A DNA stretch of 64,000 bases. Origin: Erythrobacter mangrovi. GTDB lineage: Bacteria; Pseudomonadota; Alphaproteobacteria; Sphingomonadales; Sphingomonadaceae. Of this stretch, positions 1 through 8,741 are shown piece by piece (the first letter of the stretch is position 1; each line of letters starts with the position of its first letter). The notes under the pieces were generated by a model. That model did no database searches and had not been told where the DNA came from. It saw only the letters and a list, made by a program, of their open reading frames with translations. The DNA lies in the NCBI RefSeq assembly GCF_013260645.1, contig NZ_CP053921.1, positions 1,371,763 to 1,435,762 of the forward strand, given 5' to 3'. Made by a program: the position numbers and the translations under genes.

Positions 1-1
1 C

Positions 2-460
2 CAGGCGCTGTGGAGCCACGCGATCGGCCCCTTCTTCGACCTGCAGGGAGGCGTGCGGCTGGATATCGAGCCAGAAACCCGCAGTCACCTCGTGCTCGGT
101 GTGCAAGGCCTCTCTCCCTATATGTGGGAAGTCGACCTTGCTGCCTTTCTCAGTGACCGGGGTGACCTCACCGCACGGTTCGAGGGTGAATACGACCAGC
201 GCATCACGCAAAAGCTGATCCTGCAGCCTCGTATCGAGCTGGAGCTGGCGGCGCAGGATATTCCCGAGCGTGGTATCGGGGCGGGCCTGACCAAGATCGA
301 GCCGGGGCTGCGTCTGCGGTATCAGTTCGTGCCCGAATTCGCGCCCTATGTCGGCGTCGAGTATGAGGCGAAGCTGGGCGAGACTGCGGACATCGCACGC
401 GCAGAAGGCGAAGATGCGGCGGGCTGGAAGATCCTGTTCGGTGTCAGGGCCTGGTTCTAG
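2..460 (+). CDS. copB: Copper resistance protein B, C-terminal part (truncated by window edge)
   Basis: The reading frame is open from base 2 to the TAG at 458-460, so only the last 152 residues are visible and the true start lies outside the window. The sequence matches the C-terminal half of the CopB/PcoB outer-membrane beta-barrel family: alternating polar and hydrophobic strands, tracts such as LWSHAIGPFFDLQGGVR and GIGAGLTKIEPGLRLRYQF, and a C-terminal aromatic residue (AWF) typical of outer-membrane proteins. CopB proteins act with the multicopper oxidase CopA in copper tolerance; copA would be expected upstream. The internal GTG at 53 is not the start because homology continues before it. 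Confidence 0.85.
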   Translation, partial: QALWSHAIGPFFDLQGGVRLDIEPETRSHLVLGVQGLSPYMWEVDLAAFLSDRGDLTARFEGEYDQRITQKLILQPRIELELAAQDIPERGIGAGLTKIEPGLRLRYQFVPEFAPYVGVEYEAKLGETADIARAEGEDAAGWKILFGVRAWF

Positions 461-481
461 GCACCTCCCGCCGACGCTGGC

Positions 482-895
482 CTATTGGTCCGTGCCCTTT
501 GCCTTACCCCACTGACGCGCTGCCGTGTAACCGAGGTAGCCGGTACCGAAGAGCGCGTAGAGCGAATCCGGCAATGCCGCGAGGTATGCAGTCATCCCTT
601 CGCCGATTGCACGTGCGGCGATAGGATCAAAGGCGGCGATTACACCCATCGGGACGCTGAACAGGATCAGCGTGTACATGACATAGAGAAAGCTGGGGCG
701 CGCGCGGCTGGTCCAGGGATCGGCGCTCTGTGCCTCGGCAACGATGGCGGAAAGTCGGGCCTCGATCTGCCTCAGTTCTTGCGAGCCTTCGAGCGCCAAC
801 AACTCGAGCTTGGCCTTGGCCCGGGCCTCCTTGTCGGGGATCACCTTGTCGATGAGCGAAGCGAGCGGGCCGATGAGTGTTTCGATGAGCGGCAT
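482..895 (-). CDS. GTA-type 3TM holin family protein (orphan)
   Basis: This 137-residue protein starts at ATG 895 behind a clear AGGAG six bases upstream. An amphipathic, charged N-terminal half (residues 20-60, lysine and glutamate rich, probably helical) is followed by WTSRARPSFLYVMY and hydrophobic segments near 69-89 and 106-125. This layout matches the three-transmembrane holins associated with gene transfer agents and phages (GTA_holin_3TM family). Holins permeabilise the inner membrane so that endolysin can reach the wall. No capsid, terminase or endolysin gene lies nearby, so this copy is an orphan or works with a cluster elsewhere. It converges on copB with a 21-base gap. Confidence 0.75.
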   Translation of the reverse strand: MPLIETLIGPLASLIDKVIPDKEARAKAKLELLALEGSQELRQIEARLSAIVAEAQSADPWTSRARPSFLYVMYTLILFSVPMGVIAAFDPIAARAIGEGMTAYLAALPDSLYALFGTGYLGYTAARQWGKAKGTDQ

Positions 896-925
896 GATGG
901 TCTCCTGCGAGTCGATTTCGCGGAA

Positions 926-940
926 TAACCAAATCGGTTC
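926..940. promoter_or_regulatory. Candidate operator upstream of the holin gene
   Basis: The dyad ACC-N5-GGT lies about 31 bases upstream of the holin ATG, where a promoter would be expected. Thirteen bases (926-938) are identical to a site at 10518-10530 just upstream of an XRE-family regulator gene, in the same orientation relative to the gene. The site is seen directly; regulatory meaning is inferred only from location. Confidence 0.3.
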
Positions 941-964
941 TTGTAGGAGAATTGGCGAACCGTT

Positions 965-2149
965 TTAGAAAGCCAATGCCTGAACCAGCTCGCCCGCCTC
1001 GCAAGCAGGCGCGCCAGCCGCGCGACGGATCAGCCAGTCGGCGGCAAGCAAGGGAGATTGCGCGCCGCTTTCCTGGTTGCCGACGGGAACCAGCCCGTCT
1101 GGCCCGGCGGACGCGCGGATAAAGGTTTCGCGCGCACCGGCTTCCGGTATCGCTGCGGCAAGGGGCATGGCTGTGGAAACCAGCTCGGCATCGACTGACC
1201 CGTCCTGCAGCCCCGCCAGCAACGGCCGCAGGAACAGGCGCGCGGTGACCATTGCCGAAGTCGGGTTTCCGGGGAGGCCGAGCACCCACTTCCCTTGCGC
1301 CCGGCCCAGCCAGACCGGGCGACCCGGACGGATATCGAGCCGCGAGAACACCAGCTCAAGGCCGTGCGCGGCGAACATCGGCTTGGCGAGATCGTGGTCC
1401 CCGACAGAGGCTCCCCCGATCACGACCACGCAATCGGCATCAGCGAGAGCCTGCGCCGCAAGCGCCTCCAATTCGCCCATGTCGTCAGGTCCGGTGCAAC
1501 GGGCAACTACCGTTGCCCCGGCGCATTCAGCCAGCGCGGCCACCCCGAAGCTGCCGGATTCGGGCAGGGTGTTCGGCTGGTCGAAGGAACTGCCGGGCGC
1601 TGCGAGTTCGTCTCCCGTGGCGATGATCGCGACCGAAGGCGTCAGGGATACTTCGACATGTGCAAGGTCGGCGGCTGCAGCGGCGACCATTCCGCGGGGA
1701 GTGAGTCGGGTACCGGCGGGCACTAGAACTTGTCCTGCGCGAAAGTCGCTCCCTGCCAGGCGGAGATTGTCGCCTGGCCCGAAGCCCGGCGTAAACTGGA
1801 CCCGCTGCCCCTCGCGAACGGCGTGTTCCTGCACGATCACGTAGTCTGCGCCTGCCGGAAGCGATGCGCCGGTAAAAATCCGCACCGCCTGTCCGCTGGC
1901 AACGGTGCCGGCATAGGGACCGCCCGCCCGGGATTCCCCGATGACGTCCAGCCAATGACCGGCTTCGGTCGTGGCTTTGACCACCGCATAGCCGTCCATC
2001 GCCGACACCGTGTGGCGCGGGGCGTCGGTGCGGGCATGCAAGGGAGCTGCAAGAAAGCGCCCGCCTGCGTCACTCAGCGTGACCGTTTCGCGCCCCAGCG
2101 GCTGTACCGCCTCCGCCAGCAGGGCGATGGCTTCGTCGAAACTGGGCAT
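965..2149 (-). CDS. moeA: Molybdopterin molybdotransferase MoeA
   Basis: MoeA inserts molybdate into adenylylated molybdopterin, the last step of molybdenum cofactor synthesis. The 394-residue length is normal for the family. The hallmark MDGYAV is at residues 51-56, followed by the ATGDEL tract, GGASVGDHD (about residue 245) and GLPGNPTSAMV (about 290) of the MoCF-binding domain, and a C-terminal beta domain. The start ATG at 2149 directly follows the moaA TGA with no gap, so the two genes are almost certainly one operon with translational coupling. Confidence 0.96.
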   Translation of the reverse strand: MPSFDEAIALLAEAVQPLGRETVTLSDAGGRFLAAPLHARTDAPRHTVSAMDGYAVVKATTEAGHWLDVIGESRAGGPYAGTVASGQAVRIFTGASLPAGADYVIVQEHAVREGQRVQFTPGFGPGDNLRLAGSDFRAGQVLVPAGTRLTPRGMVAAAAADLAHVEVSLTPSVAIIATGDELAAPGSSFDQPNTLPESGSFGVAALAECAGATVVARCTGPDDMGELEALAAQALADADCVVVIGGASVGDHDLAKPMFAAHGLELVFSRLDIRPGRPVWLGRAQGKWVLGLPGNPTSAMVTARLFLRPLLAGLQDGSVDAELVSTAMPLAAAIPEAGARETFIRASAGPDGLVPVGNQESGAQSPLLAADWLIRRAAGAPACEAGELVQALAF

Positions 2150-3187
2150 TCAGCCGCCGATCGAGGCGAGGTGCGGTGTACTTCCGCTAATGCCTTCGCG
2201 CAGGCGGTGGCCGCGCGCCTTGACCGGCATGGCCGCGAGGATGCGTTCCACCAACTCGTCGTGCTGGTCATCGGACTGCAGCAGGTCGCGCAGGTCGAGC
2301 CCGCCTTCGCCGAAGAGGCACAGGTGCAGCTTGCCCCGGCTCGACAAGCGCAGGCGGTTGCAACTGTCGCAGAAACCGGGTGCGTAGGGTGCGATCAGGC
2401 CGATCCGTCCGACAAAGTCTGGATGCGCATAGTCTATCGACGGACCCGCGCCGATTTCGCGTGCGAGCGGCTGCCAGCCCGCCTCTTCCAATCGCAAGCG
2501 AATGACCTCGCCCGGCGTACGCTGCTCGGCATGAAAGGCGGCGTTGTCGTTGGTGCGCATCAGCTCGATGAAGCGCCAGGCAACGGGGCGCTCCGCAACG
2601 AAGGCGAGAATGTCGGACCAGTCGCCATCGGTCAGGCCGCGCATCAGCACGCTGTTGACCTTCACTGCATCGAATTTCGCATCCAGCGCGGCATCGACCC
2701 CGGCAACGACTTCGTCGAGCCTGTCGTGCCCCGTGATCCGCGCGAACTCCGCAGGATCAAGTGTGTCGATCGAGACATTGATCGCGTCGATTCCCGCCGC
2801 GCGCCAGTCTGCCGCACGCTCGGCCAGGCGATAGCCATTGGTGGTCATCGCCAGTCGCCGAATTCCGGGAATCTGCCCGATATCCCGCGCGATCTCGTCG
2901 AAATCGGACCGCACCGTCGGCTCACCGCCGGTTAGGCGCAGCTTCCAGAGGCCCACATGTGCGAAGGCGCGAACTGCGCGAACCATCTCGTCGCGCGCCA
3001 GCTCAGCCGGCAGGCCGGGTTGCTTGCGGAAGCCGTTGGGCAGGCAATAGGTGCAGCGGAAGTTGCAGCGTTCGGTCAGCGAAAGCCGCAAATAGGCGAA
3101 GCGTCGGCCGTACCCGTCTTCAAGTACGAGCGGGTCCTTGCCCGGTGCGACGGGGAAGGGCTGGTGGGGGGGATCCATGAGCGCCAT
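2150..3187 (-). CDS. moaA: GTP 3',8-cyclase MoaA (radical SAM)
   Basis: MoaA converts GTP to (8S)-3',8-cyclo-GTP in the first step of molybdopterin synthesis. The radical-SAM motif Cys41-x3-Cys45-x2-Cys48 (CNFRCTYC) and the second cluster motif Cys273-x2-Cys276-x13-Cys290 are both present, and the protein ends in the Gly-Gly tail needed for activity. I chose the ATG at 3187 (345 residues) because AGGA sits five bases upstream. An in-frame extension to 3355 is possible but resembles noncoding sequence; the ATG at 3178 is too far from the ribosome site. First gene of the moaA-moeA operon. Confidence 0.96.
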   Translation of the reverse strand: MALMDPPHQPFPVAPGKDPLVLEDGYGRRFAYLRLSLTERCNFRCTYCLPNGFRKQPGLPAELARDEMVRAVRAFAHVGLWKLRLTGGEPTVRSDFDEIARDIGQIPGIRRLAMTTNGYRLAERAADWRAAGIDAINVSIDTLDPAEFARITGHDRLDEVVAGVDAALDAKFDAVKVNSVLMRGLTDGDWSDILAFVAERPVAWRFIELMRTNDNAAFHAEQRTPGEVIRLRLEEAGWQPLAREIGAGPSIDYAHPDFVGRIGLIAPYAPGFCDSCNRLRLSSRGKLHLCLFGEGGLDLRDLLQSDDQHDELVERILAAMPVKARGHRLREGISGSTPHLASIGG

Positions 3188-3450
3188 CGCTATCCTAGCT
3201 ATCCGGTTTCGCGGGCGCTGGCCATAATCGCCCGCAATGTTTTGCTTCTCCGCCGAGAAGCGAGATATGCAACGGTCGGCTTCGACCCTAGCTCGCCATT
3301 TGCTGCGACCGGCGCGGCGGCCCACGGCATTGCGTGGACTTCTTGTCTCCCGCACTTGGTCAGCAGGCGAAGCGCACTATGGTCATGCCATATCCGGCGG
3401 CAGTGATCCTGCATCCGTCAGCGAGGTTCGAGAGGTTACAGACTGGTCCG

Positions 3451-5481
3451 ATGCCAGAGGGAAAACATCTAACAGCCATAGTAGCCCCCACGGTCGCGCT
3501 GCTGCTTGGGGTACCGGCTCATGCCGAAGACCGGCCGAACGACACGTCGGGTCCGGTCATCGTCGTTACCGGTCGGGGGCTGGATGAGACGCCGGCAACC
3601 CCTGCCTACGACACGCAGGAGATCGGACGTGAATCGATCTTGTCCGCTCCATCGGGCCGGATCGAGGATGTGCTGTCGTCAGTTGCCGGGTTCCAGCAGT
3701 TCCGGCGGTCGGACAGCCGTTCGGCCAACCCCTCGGCGCAAGGAGCGACGCTGCGGGCGCTGGGCGGCAATGCCTCCAGCCGGGCGCAGGTCTTGCTCGA
3801 CGGGGTGCCGATGACCGACCCGTTCTTCGGCTATATTCCCTTCAGTGCCATCGCGCCCGAGCGACTGGCGTCGATCCGCGTAACCCGCGGCGGGGGATCC
3901 GGGCCCTTCGGCGCAGGTGCGCTAGCCGGAACTATCGAACTTACCAGCGCCGATGCCGACACGCTCGGCACGTTTGGCGGGCAATTACTCGCCAACGACA
4001 GGGGTGAGACTGAAGCGAGCGCGACGCTGGCATCTAACCTGGGCAGTGGTTTCGGCGTGATTTCAGGCCGCTGGGATAGGGGCAAGGGCTTCTGGACCAC
4101 GCCCCGCGACCAGCGCGTGCCGGCGAGCGCGCGGGCGGCCTATGACGCCTGGTCGGTGCAACTGCGCGGGGTGGCGCCGCTGAGCGATTCGGTAGAGTTG
4201 CAGGCGCGCGGACTGGCCTACCGCGATGAGCGGACACTGCGCTTCGACGGTGCAGACAGCAGTATGGAAGGGCAGGACGCCAGCTTGCGGCTGGTCGGCC
4301 GGGGCGACTGGCAGTTTGAAGTGCTTGGCTATGTCCAGGCGCGCAATTTTACCAATGTCGTGGTCAGCTCGACCCGCTTCGTCCCCGTACTCGACCAGCG
4401 CAACACGCCCGCGACCGGGCTCGGTGGCAAGATCGAACTGCGCCCGCCCGTGGGTGACGGCCACGTGCTTCGGCTCGGCGTCGACTACCGCAAGTCCGAC
4501 GGCGAACTCTATGAGACAGCGCTGAGCGCCTTCAGCGGTGCGGTCACCGCACGGCGCAATGCGGGTGGAACCAACACGGACCTCGGTCTCTTCGTCGAGC
4601 ACGACCTGACGCTGGGCAATCTGGTGTTGACCGCGGGGGGGCGAGCGGATCGCTTCACCATCCGCGACGGTTTCTACACCGAGCGCAATGGGGCGGGCGC
4701 ATTGGTGGTCGACAACAGCTTCGCCAATCGCTCGGGATGGGATGCCTCGTTTCGCGGCGGCGCCCTTTACAAGGTCAGCGAAGAGGTGAGCTTGCGCGCC
4801 GCAGCCTACAGCGGCTTGCGCTTGCCTACGTTGAACGAGCTCTACCGCCCCTTCGTGGTCTTCCCCGTGACGACGCAGGCGAATGAAGGCCTGCGCAACG
4901 AACGGCTCGAGGGCCTCGAGGCCGGGCTTGATATCGTCGCGGGAGACGGCCTCCGTTTCGCGCTGACCGCCTTTGACAACAAGGTGAAGCACGCAATTGC
5001 CAATGTCACCATTGGTACCAACTTGCGGCAGCGGCAGAATATCGACGCGATCCGTTCGCGCGGCGTCGAGGCGAATGCGGCCCTGCGTTTAGGTGCCGTG
5101 AGTCTCGATGGCGCGATCGCCTATACCGATGCGGAGGCGCAGGGTTCGGGCTTTGCCTCCGCGCTTGACGGCAATCGGCCCTCGCAGACACCGAAATGGG
5201 TAGCGGGCGGGACATTGGCCTGGCGACCGGCGCCTGAATGGCTGTTGTCGGCAACCTTGCGCCATGTCGGTGCGCAATTCGAGGATGACCTCGAATCCGA
5301 TGTCCTCCCCTCGGCCACAACGCTTGATGTGTTCGCCCAGGCGCCTCTGGCCAAGGGCGTGATGCTGGTGCTGCGTGGGGAGAACCTAGCAGGCGAGACC
5401 ATCGTGACGCGGAATCAGGCTGGATCGACCGACCTCGGAACCCCCCGCACGGTCTGGGCCGGGATAAGGCTTGGCTTCTGA
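3451..5481 (+). CDS. TonB-dependent outer-membrane receptor
   Basis: The ATG at 3451 gives 676 residues with a signal peptide ending AHA before EDRPND. A TonB-box-like IVVTGRG and a plug domain follow (about residues 45-165, including [11 protein letters not shown] and [15 protein letters not shown]), then a long beta-barrel that ends with phenylalanine. Such receptors import siderophores, cobalamin, metals or oligosaccharides using TonB energy. Substrate cannot be read from sequence; the receptor is divergent from moaA-moeA across 263 bases, and I see no cobalamin riboswitch there. An upstream extension to 3334 is in frame but lacks a signal peptide, so it is unlikely. Confidence 0.88.
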   Translation: MPEGKHLTAIVAPTVALLLGVPAHAEDRPNDTSGPVIVVTGRGLDETPATPAYDTQEIGRESILSAPSGRIEDVLSSVAGFQQFRRSDSRSANPSAQGATLRALGGNASSRAQVLLDGVPMTDPFFGYIPFSAIAPERLASIRVTRGGGSGPFGAGALAGTIELTSADADTLGTFGGQLLANDRGETEASATLASNLGSGFGVISGRWDRGKGFWTTPRDQRVPASARAAYDAWSVQLRGVAPLSDSVELQARGLAYRDERTLRFDGADSSMEGQDASLRLVGRGDWQFEVLGYVQARNFTNVVVSSTRFVPVLDQRNTPATGLGGKIELRPPVGDGHVLRLGVDYRKSDGELYETALSAFSGAVTARRNAGGTNTDLGLFVEHDLTLGNLVLTAGGRADRFTIRDGFYTERNGAGALVVDNSFANRSGWDASFRGGALYKVSEEVSLRAAAYSGLRLPTLNELYRPFVVFPVTTQANEGLRNERLEGLEAGLDIVAGDGLRFALTAFDNKVKHAIANVTIGTNLRQRQNIDAIRSRGVEANAALRLGAVSLDGAIAYTDAEAQGSGFASALDGNRPSQTPKWVAGGTLAWRPAPEWLLSATLRHVGAQFEDDLESDVLPSATTLDVFAQAPLAKGVMLVLRGENLAGETIVTRNQAGSTDLGTPRTVWAGIRLGF

Positions 5482-5524
5482 AGGCGCCGCACGACGGCAG
5501 CTGCGAATTTGGGGGAAAGGCCAC

Positions 5525-5601
5525 TGGTCGGGACGAGAGGATTCGAACCTCCGACCCCCACACCCCCAGTGTGATGCGCTACCAGGCTGCGCTACGTCCC
5601 G
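5525..5601 (-). tRNA. tRNA-Pro (GGG)
   Basis: On the minus strand the acceptor stem CGGGACG pairs with CGTCCCG, the D-arm GCGCAGCCTGGTAGCGC and the T-arm GGTTCGAATCC are canonical, and the anticodon loop CTGGGGG gives anticodon GGG. The terminal CCA is encoded (5525-5527), giving 77 nt. An 8-base inverted repeat extends beyond both ends of the gene (see findings). Confidence 0.97.
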
Positions 5602-5619
5602 AGACCAGTGGAGGGCGGC

Positions 5620-5648
5620 CCTATAGGACCGGCTTTGCAGCATGGCAA
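5620..5648 (-). promoter_or_regulatory. Predicted sigma70-type promoter of tRNA-Pro
   Basis: On the minus strand TTGCCA (5648-5643) is followed after exactly 17 bases by TATAGG (5625-5620), about 19 bases ahead of the mature tRNA 5' end. Element matches and spacing are good for a housekeeping promoter. Confidence 0.6.
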
Positions 5649-5800
5649 GCGCCCGTCGCACCCAATTCGTTGCCCTTGTCGGGCATTGCTGCTAACCGCG
5701 CCGGCACTTCGGCCGGAAGGGAGGCGTCGGGTGCTTGAAATCGCCTGCATGAGTCCCACCTGCGGCCGGTCGCGCCATTCAAACGACAGGTATTTCAATA

Positions 5801-6127
5801 ATGATCGACCTTCTCGCCGCTGCCGGTTCCGCCGCGAGCCAGCCGCCCGCATGGACCAGCTTCATTCTTCCGGCAGGTATGCTGCTGATCCTGTGGTTCC
5901 TGATCATCCGCCCGCAGATGCGCCAGCAGAAGCAGCATCGCGAAAAAGTGGAGCGGCTTCAGAAGGGTGACGAGGTAGTCACTGCCGGCGGCCTCGTCGG
6001 CAAGATCACCAAGGTTGAAGAACACTTCGTCCATGTCGAGCTGGCCAAGGGCATGACCGTCAAGGCGGTCAAGAATACCATCGGCGACGTGCTCAATGCG
6101 CGCGGCAACGCCGCCGCCAACGACTGA
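5801..6127 (+). CDS. yajC: Preprotein translocase subunit YajC
   Basis: This 108-residue protein has a single transmembrane helix (about residues 20-39, ending LWFLIIRPQMRQQKQHREK) followed by a small cytoplasmic beta domain with GDEVVTAGGLVGKI, both signatures of YajC. It is the accessory subunit that associates with SecDF at the SecYEG channel. It is immediately upstream of secD (18-base gap), the conserved yajC-secD-secF operon order. Confidence 0.96.
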   Translation: MIDLLAAAGSAASQPPAWTSFILPAGMLLILWFLIIRPQMRQQKQHREKVERLQKGDEVVTAGGLVGKITKVEEHFVHVELAKGMTVKAVKNTIGDVLNARGNAAAND

Positions 6128-6145
6128 GGCGAGGGCCTTCTCCAA

Positions 6146-7744
6146 ATGCTCGATTTTCCAACCTGGAAGAAAGCGTGGCTCTGGCTGATCGTTGCGGTCG
6201 CCAGCCTCGCCGCGCTTCCGTCGATCTTCTCGCTCGCCAATACCCGCTGGCCCGACCAGCTGCCGGAGCCGATGGTCAATCTCGGCCTCGACCTTGCGGG
6301 CGGTAGCCATATCCTGCTCGAAGCAGACGGCAGCCAGGTTGCCGGGCAGCGCCTCGAGAACATGGAAGAAAACGTCCGCGGCCTCATGCGCAATGCCGAA
6401 CCGCGCATCCGCATTGGCGACGTTTCGACGCGTGGCGGGCGCCTCAGCTTCATTCTCGACGATCCTTCGCAGATCGACCGGGCGCGTGAGCTGTTGCTGC
6501 CTTCGATCAATGGCAATGGCCTTGTCCGTGAATGGGACCTGGCTGTCGAAGATGGCAACCGCATAATCCTCACGCCCACCACGCAGGGCGTCAACAAGGC
6601 CGTTTCTGATGCGATGGACAGCGCGACGGAAGTCGTGCGCAAGCGTATCGACGCGCTGGGCACGCGCGAGCCGACGATCATTCGCCAGGGCGAAACGCGC
6701 ATCGTTGTGCAGGTCCCGGGCTTGCAGGATCCCGAACAGCTCAAGGCGCTGCTGGGCCAGACCGCCAAGCTCGAATTCAAGCTGGTCGACCAGAGTGCGT
6801 TGCCGAGCGACGTCGCCCAGGGGCTCGCCCCTCCGGGGAGCGAGATTTTCCCCTATGTCGACACCTCCGCATTTGCCGGCAGTTCGATCGCGGTGAAGCG
6901 CCTTGGCGGCATTCGCGGCGACAATTTGACCGGTGCACAACAGAGCTTCGACCCGCAGACCAACGAACCGGTAGTCAACATCCAGTTCGATACTGAGGGC
7001 GGTCGCCGCTTTGCCAAGCTGACCACTGAAAACGTCAACAAGCCTTTCGCCATCATCCTCGACGGAAAGGTCCTCTCGGCGCCGAACATCAACGAGCCGA
7101 TCCGCGGCGGCACCGCCCAAATTTCGGGCGGCTTCACCGTCGAAGCTGCGAACCAGCTGGCGATCTCGCTGCGCTCGGGTGCGCTGCCGGTCGACCTCAA
7201 GGTGATCGAGGAACGCACGGTCGGGCCGGACCTCGGAGCCGACTCGATCAAAAAGGGCATGATCGCGATGGGCGTCGGCACGCTGCTGGTGCTGCTGCTG
7301 ATGGTTGCCACCTACGGCCGCTTTGGCCTCTACGCCAACGTCGCGTTGGTTCTGAACGTGCTGATGATCATCGGCATCATGGCAATCCTGAATACGACCA
7401 TGACGCTGCCGGGCATTGCCGGCCTCGTGCTGACCATCGGCGCGGCGGTCGACGCCAACGTACTGATCAACGAACGCATCCGTGAGGAACGCAAGCGCGG
7501 GCGCAAGGTCGTGCAGGCGGTCGAGAACGGTTACAAGGAAGCGAGCCGCGCGATTTACGACGCCAACATCACCAACGTGATCGCGGCGACGCTGCTGTTC
7601 TTCTTCGGCCAGGGGCCGGTCAAGGGCTTCGCTGTCGTCCTCGTCATCGGTGTGATCACCTCGGTGTTCACGGCCGTCACCATCACCCGCATGTGGGTCG
7701 CCGGTTGGCTGCGCAAGGCGCGCCCGGCGGACCTCAACATTTAA
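6146..7744 (+). CDS. secD: Protein translocase subunit SecD
   Basis: SecD, with SecF, uses the proton gradient to pull exported proteins through SecYEG. The 532 residues show an N-terminal transmembrane helix (about 8-28), the conserved GLDLAGGSHILLE motif (about residue 47), a large periplasmic P1 region, and a C-terminal RND-like membrane domain with the TIGAAVDANVLINERIREE motif (about 430-450) that carries proton-relay residues. Length and order are normal for alphaproteobacteria. It is followed by secF after 13 bases. Confidence 0.97.
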   Translation: MLDFPTWKKAWLWLIVAVASLAALPSIFSLANTRWPDQLPEPMVNLGLDLAGGSHILLEADGSQVAGQRLENMEENVRGLMRNAEPRIRIGDVSTRGGRLSFILDDPSQIDRARELLLPSINGNGLVREWDLAVEDGNRIILTPTTQGVNKAVSDAMDSATEVVRKRIDALGTREPTIIRQGETRIVVQVPGLQDPEQLKALLGQTAKLEFKLVDQSALPSDVAQGLAPPGSEIFPYVDTSAFAGSSIAVKRLGGIRGDNLTGAQQSFDPQTNEPVVNIQFDTEGGRRFAKLTTENVNKPFAIILDGKVLSAPNINEPIRGGTAQISGGFTVEAANQLAISLRSGALPVDLKVIEERTVGPDLGADSIKKGMIAMGVGTLLVLLLMVATYGRFGLYANVALVLNVLMIIGIMAILNTTMTLPGIAGLVLTIGAAVDANVLINERIREERKRGRKVVQAVENGYKEASRAIYDANITNVIAATLLFFFGQGPVKGFAVVLVIGVITSVFTAVTITRMWVAGWLRKARPADLNI

Positions 7745-7757
7745 GGGAGTGCGTCAG

Positions 7758-8735
7758 ATGCGCCTGCTCAAGCTGGTCCCCGACGACACCAACATCAAGT
7801 TCCTGAAATGGCGCGTGCCCTTCTTCGTGGTCAGCGGCCTGCTGATCGCGGCCAGCTGGGCGCTGGTGCTGACTCAGGGCCTCAATCTCGGCGTCGATTT
7901 CGTTGGCGGCCAGATGATCCGTACGACCTTCACCCAGGAAGCCGAGGCTCCGGTGGCAGAGATGCGCGAAAGCATCGCTTCACTCGGTTACGGCGATCCG
8001 ATCATCCAGCGCTATGGTGCACCGAACGAGGCATCGATCCGCATGAAGTTGCCCGAAGGGGCGGACAGCAAGCCAGAGCTTGCCAATGAAATGGCGGAGA
8101 AGATCACCTCGCGGCTCAAGGCTGACCATCCTGATGTGCGCATCGATGGCGTGGACTCGGTTTCGGGCAAGGTTTCGGGCGAATTGTTTCGCACCGGGAT
8201 CCTCTCGCTGCTGTTCGCGATGATCGCGATTTCGATCTACATCTGGGTCCGTTTCGAGTGGCAGTTCGGCGTGGGAGCACTGTTCGCGCTGTTCCACGAC
8301 GTGTCGCTGACGCTGGGGATGTTCGCGCTGACCCAGCTCGAGTTCGACCTCAACATCGTCGCCGCGATCCTGACGATCATCGGCTATTCGCTCAACGATA
8401 CAATCGTGGTCTACGACCGCATCCGCGAGAACCTGAAGAAGTTCCGCAAGATGCCGGTGCCCGAACTGCTCGATCTTTCGGTCAACGAGACGCTGGCCCG
8501 CACCGTGATGACGTCGCTGACGTTGTTGATCGCGCTGATCCCGCTCGTGTTCTTCGGCCCGACGAGCCTGTTCGGTATGACCGCGGCCATCGTGCTGGGC
8601 ATCTTCGTGGGTACCTACAGCTCGGTCTACATGGCTGCACCGATCCTGGTCTGGGCTGGGGTCAAGAGCGACAGCTTTGTACCGACCGAGTCGGGGATTG
8701 ACCGCCAGGAACGCATCGCGCGCGGGGAAGTCTAG
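7758..8735 (+). CDS. secF: Protein translocase subunit SecF
   Basis: SecF partners SecD in post-translocational pulling. The ATG at 7758 has AAGGGAG eight bases upstream and is preferred to an in-frame GTG at 7749. The 325-residue protein has an N-terminal helix, the NLGVDFVGG motif characteristic of SecF, a short periplasmic region and five C-terminal helices including TIIGYSLNDTIVVYDRIREN, the conserved segment equivalent to the SecD proton-path motif. It ends the yajC-secD-secF operon and converges on a glycosyltransferase with only six bases between. Confidence 0.97.
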   Translation: MRLLKLVPDDTNIKFLKWRVPFFVVSGLLIAASWALVLTQGLNLGVDFVGGQMIRTTFTQEAEAPVAEMRESIASLGYGDPIIQRYGAPNEASIRMKLPEGADSKPELANEMAEKITSRLKADHPDVRIDGVDSVSGKVSGELFRTGILSLLFAMIAISIYIWVRFEWQFGVGALFALFHDVSLTLGMFALTQLEFDLNIVAAILTIIGYSLNDTIVVYDRIRENLKKFRKMPVPELLDLSVNETLARTVMTSLTLLIALIPLVFFGPTSLFGMTAAIVLGIFVGTYSSVYMAAPILVWAGVKSDSFVPTESGIDRQERIARGEV

Positions 8736-8741
8736 GGCGCG

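Noticed and set aside
3188..3450. Possible cobalamin or other riboswitch before the TonB receptor
   Set aside because: The B12-box and other conserved riboswitch cores could not be found.
5795..7120. A 441-codon minus-strand frame
   Set aside because: Antisense shadow of yajC-secD, with no ribosome site or recognisable motif.
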